A program made the translations under genes and the position numbers. The notes beneath the pieces were generated by a model. It worked only from the letters and a program-made list of their open reading frames with translations, made no database searches and was not told where the DNA came from. 50,235 nt of DNA, from contig NZ_BAAAYN010000024.1 in assembly GCF_039536245.1 (NCBI RefSeq), positions 26,032 to 76,266 of the forward strand, written 5' to 3'. This stretch comes from Cryptosporangium minutisporangium. Its GTDB lineage: Bacteria > Actinomycetota > Actinomycetes > Mycobacteriales > Cryptosporangiaceae. Positions 48,417-50,235 of this stretch are shown here, in pieces (within the stretch, counting starts at the first letter, position 1; every line of letters starts with the position of its first letter).

Positions 48417-49691
48417 TCAGCCGGGCGGCTCCGGCCGGACCTGCCGGGTCTTCCGGGAGCCGACCGCGGCCATCTCCACGTCGATACTGGCCGCGAGTGG
48501 CCGCAACTTGACGGTTCCGGTGCTCTCGTCGATCACGTCGACGACCTTCGCCAGCATCTTCGCGGTGTCCTCCCGACCCGCCTCGGCCGCCAGCCGCACG
48601 GCGGTGCCGAGGCGGTCGGTGGCCCGCTCCACGTCCCCCGCCGCCCGGGCGGTCAGCCCGGTCTGGATCGCCTCGGCCAGCTCGGTCTCGTTCGAGTAGT
48701 GCGCGACCTGCCGGTGGATCCTGGTGGACGAGGCCACGTCGTCCGTCCAGACCGCCCGGACCAGGCTCTGCGCCAGGACCGCGTCGCCGTGCACCGCGCT
48801 GACCCGGGCGGCGAGCACCTCCTCGCCGACCGGGTTGGGCTCCACCTCGACCCGCAGGTGGTACTCCCGGGTCTCGGCGCCCCAGGTACCGATCGGGTAC
48901 TCCCCGATCCGCGGGGAGACGTCGGTGCGGCGGTCGGTGAGGTCGGTGATCTCCGGATGAACCTGCTTGACGAACCGCACCTGGGCGCCGGTCGGCGTCC
49001 ACACCCGCAGCTGCACGCCCGCCATCGTTTTGCCCACGGTGGCCCTGGTCATCTCGAGGAAGTCGGCGGTGAGCTCGCTGGGGTCGGTGATGCCGGACGC
49101 GGTTCCGTGCAGCTGCTCCGCGATCTTGATCAGGTCGCGGGCCACCCAGCCCGTGCCCACTCCCCGGCTGTCGCAGACGAACTGGCCGACGCACGGGGCC
49201 AGCGCCTTGTCGAACGTCGACTCGGCTTCGCCGTTGGCGCCGTCGGTCAGCAGGATCGCGTGGTTGATGGCGGCACCACGCCGGGCGAACAGGGTCCGGG
49301 CCAGCGTCAACCAGGCCCCGATCCCGGTTCCGCCACCGGCCCGGAGGCCGCGCAGCGCGATCCGCGCGGCCTCGCGCGTCCGGCTCGACGACACCGCGAG
49401 GTCCTTGCCGGGCGGGTAGGCGAGTCGTGCGCCCATGTCGCCCTCGACGATGCCGAACGCGATGCCGTCGGGCAGCGCGGCGATCGCGGCGGCGGCGGCT
49501 TCCTTGGCGGCGACGAGTTTCGGCCCGGCCATCGATCCGGACGTATCGATGAGGATGACCTCGGCGATCTCGCCGGGTAACGGGGCCGCGCCGCCGTCCG
49601 CGCCGGAGCCGGTCACCGTGAGCACCGCGTCGACGGTCCGTCCGTCCACTGGCAGGAACTCGTTCTGGTGAGTCTCGATCGACATCGTCAT
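48417..49691 (-). CDS. VWA-domain protein
   Basis: The 424-residue protein has a von Willebrand A domain (about 40-225) with an intact MIDAS: DTSGSM (about 49-54), the distal Thr in GGGTGIGAW, and LLTDGAN. Then comes an Ig-like or vault-type sandwich (about 240-345), and a helical C terminus (ELAEAIQTGLTARAAGDVERATDRLGTAVRLA) which resembles the family's TPR-like tail. Proteins like this, adjacent to PP2C and FHA genes, belong to Ser/Thr-phosphorylation modules. The MIDAS binds Mg2+ and a partner acidic residue. Its start overlaps the PP2C stop (ATGA). Confidence 0.9.
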   Translation of the reverse strand: MTMSIETHQNEFLPVDGRTVDAVLTVTGSGADGGAAPLPGEIAEVILIDTSGSMAGPKLVAAKEAAAAAIAALPDGIAFGIVEGDMGARLAYPPGKDLAVSSSRTREAARIALRGLRAGGGTGIGAWLTLARTLFARRGAAINHAILLTDGANGEAESTFDKALAPCVGQFVCDSRGVGTGWVARDLIKIAEQLHGTASGITDPSELTADFLEMTRATVGKTMAGVQLRVWTPTGAQVRFVKQVHPEITDLTDRRTDVSPRIGEYPIGTWGAETREYHLRVEVEPNPVGEEVLAARVSAVHGDAVLAQSLVRAVWTDDVASSTRIHRQVAHYSNETELAEAIQTGLTARAAGDVERATDRLGTAVRLAAEAGREDTAKMLAKVVDVIDESTGTVKLRPLAASIDVEMAAVGSRKTRQVRPEPPG

Positions 49692-50235
49692 AGCGAGGCT
49701 CCTCGCGGGTGAGGTGGCGGGGACGAGAGAACCACAACGGCGATGTTGTCCGCTCCCCCGGCGTCGAGCGCGAACCGGGTGAGTCGTTGCGCCGCGTCGA
49801 GCGGCGACGCAGCCGCCACCGCGTCGAGCGCGGCGGGTTCGGGCAGGTACCGCGACAGACCGTCGGAGCAGAGCACGAGGTGGCCGGCCTCGGCCGGCTC
49901 GACCGCCACGACCTGGATCTCGACGCCACCGGCGTCGCCGCCGACCCAGCGGAGCAGCGGCGCACCGGCCACGCCGGGCAGCGCGTCGTCGACGGTCAGG
50001 CAGCGTGCCGTGCCGGCGTCCGGGACCCAGTACGCCCGGCTGTCACCGACCCACCCAACGGTGATCCCGCGGCCGGTGACCGTCCCGGACACGTACGTGC
50101 AGCTGGGCGCGTTGCGGGGGTCCGGTCGAGCCAGACGGCCCACCGCGGCGAACGCGGAGCGGAAGGCCACCGCTGCGGCGTCGCGGTCCGGCGCACCCTC
50201 GGCCAAGGCCTGCAGCAGGTCCCGGATGCCGACGT
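49688..50235 (-). CDS. PP2C-type Ser/Thr phosphatase, 5' end outside the window
   Basis: The visible 182 residues are the C-terminal two thirds of a PP2C (PPM) phosphatase. They show TYVSGTVTGRGITVGWVGDSRAYWV (metal-binding core; the GDSR Asp is a Mn/Mg ligand), a truncated LTVDDALPG, LLRWVGGD, HLVLCSDGLSRYL (second metal Asp) and GGADNIAVVVL (last metal Asp and Asn). It removes phosphate from Ser/Thr and would oppose a kinase probably encoded beyond the edge. The frame is open to the last base, so the true start is off-window. Its stop overlaps the VWA start. Confidence 0.9.
   Translation of the reverse strand, partial: VGIRDLLQALAEGAPDRDAAAVAFRSAFAAVGRLARPDPRNAPSCTYVSGTVTGRGITVGWVGDSRAYWVPDAGTARCLTVDDALPGVAGAPLLRWVGGDAGGVEIQVVAVEPAEAGHLVLCSDGLSRYLPEPAALDAVAAASPLDAAQRLTRFALDAGGADNIAVVVLSSPPPHPRGASL

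Noticed and set aside
1-50235. CRISPR, prophage, transposon and tRNA signals
   Set aside because: No spaced identical repeats, transposase, integrase, phage structural genes or cloverleaf sequences were seen on reading.

Overview
The window is a piece of a high-GC actinomycete chromosome. The evidence is uniformly GC-rich codon use, GTG starts, SARP, TetR, ArsR and SUKH-type proteins, leaderless or TANNNT-type starts, and respiratory nitrate reductase next to soil/plant glycoside genes. A filamentous soil genus in or near the Cryptosporangium/Micromonosporales/Frankiales range is a guess; the sequence alone does not fix it. No rRNA, tRNA, CRISPR array, insertion sequence or phage gene was seen.

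Layout. (1) 1-2914: a 46-nt dyad, an SRPBCC/ArsR operon behind two tandem operator-like dyads, a DUF4352-type membrane protein, and a SARP regulator on the minus strand. (2) 3091-8239: a compact RiPP cluster. It holds a precursor of the ATP-grasp target (TgmA) type with an unusual six-cysteine C-terminal core, a TgmB-type ATP-grasp maturase, an SDH/Clp-fold serine protease, a MauE-type membrane redox protein, a membrane-anchored CXXC thioredoxin-like protein, and an ABC exporter without its own peptidase domain. The divergent SARP is the obvious candidate activator. This is the most interesting system in the window. (3) 8351-13125: two convergent paralogous GAF/PAS histidine kinases, one with a decayed ATPase domain. 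(4) 13300-19928: small stress and housekeeping genes, including a zinc ribbon, a cupin/PNPOx pair, an SDR and TetR gene pair sharing a perfect 26-bp palindrome, a frameshifted TPR gene, a SUKH-4-like immunity protein and an aldehyde dehydrogenase.

(5) 19985-29329: an anaerobic nitrate respiration operon read on the minus strand as hmp-narG-narH-narJ-narI-narK. It is preceded by a 14-bp box resembling the DosR/DevR hypoxia motif. A second such box lies upstream of the PNPOx gene, suggesting a shared hypoxia/NO regulon. (6) 29341-31523: remnants of two decayed genes, an Asp-nucleophile alpha/beta hydrolase, and a DUF899 protein. (7) 31625-47470: a plant-glycoside utilisation locus. A seven-gene minus-strand operon encodes an Opp/Dpp-type importer (lipoprotein, permease, permease-ATPase fusion, ATPase), a GH3 beta-glycosidase and two GH78 alpha-L-rhamnosidases. 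Divergent from it lie an HSL-type esterase, a 28-codon remnant of a GH43 enzyme and a GH1 beta-glucosidase. (8) 47532-50235: an FHA/zinc-ribbon protein, a VWA protein and a PP2C phosphatase cut by the window edge, forming a phospho-signalling module.

Function by block: block 2 would make, cleave, oxidise and export a modified disulfide-rich peptide. Block 5 respires nitrate and detoxifies the NO by-product. Block 7 imports glycosides and trims rhamnose, acetyl and glucose groups.
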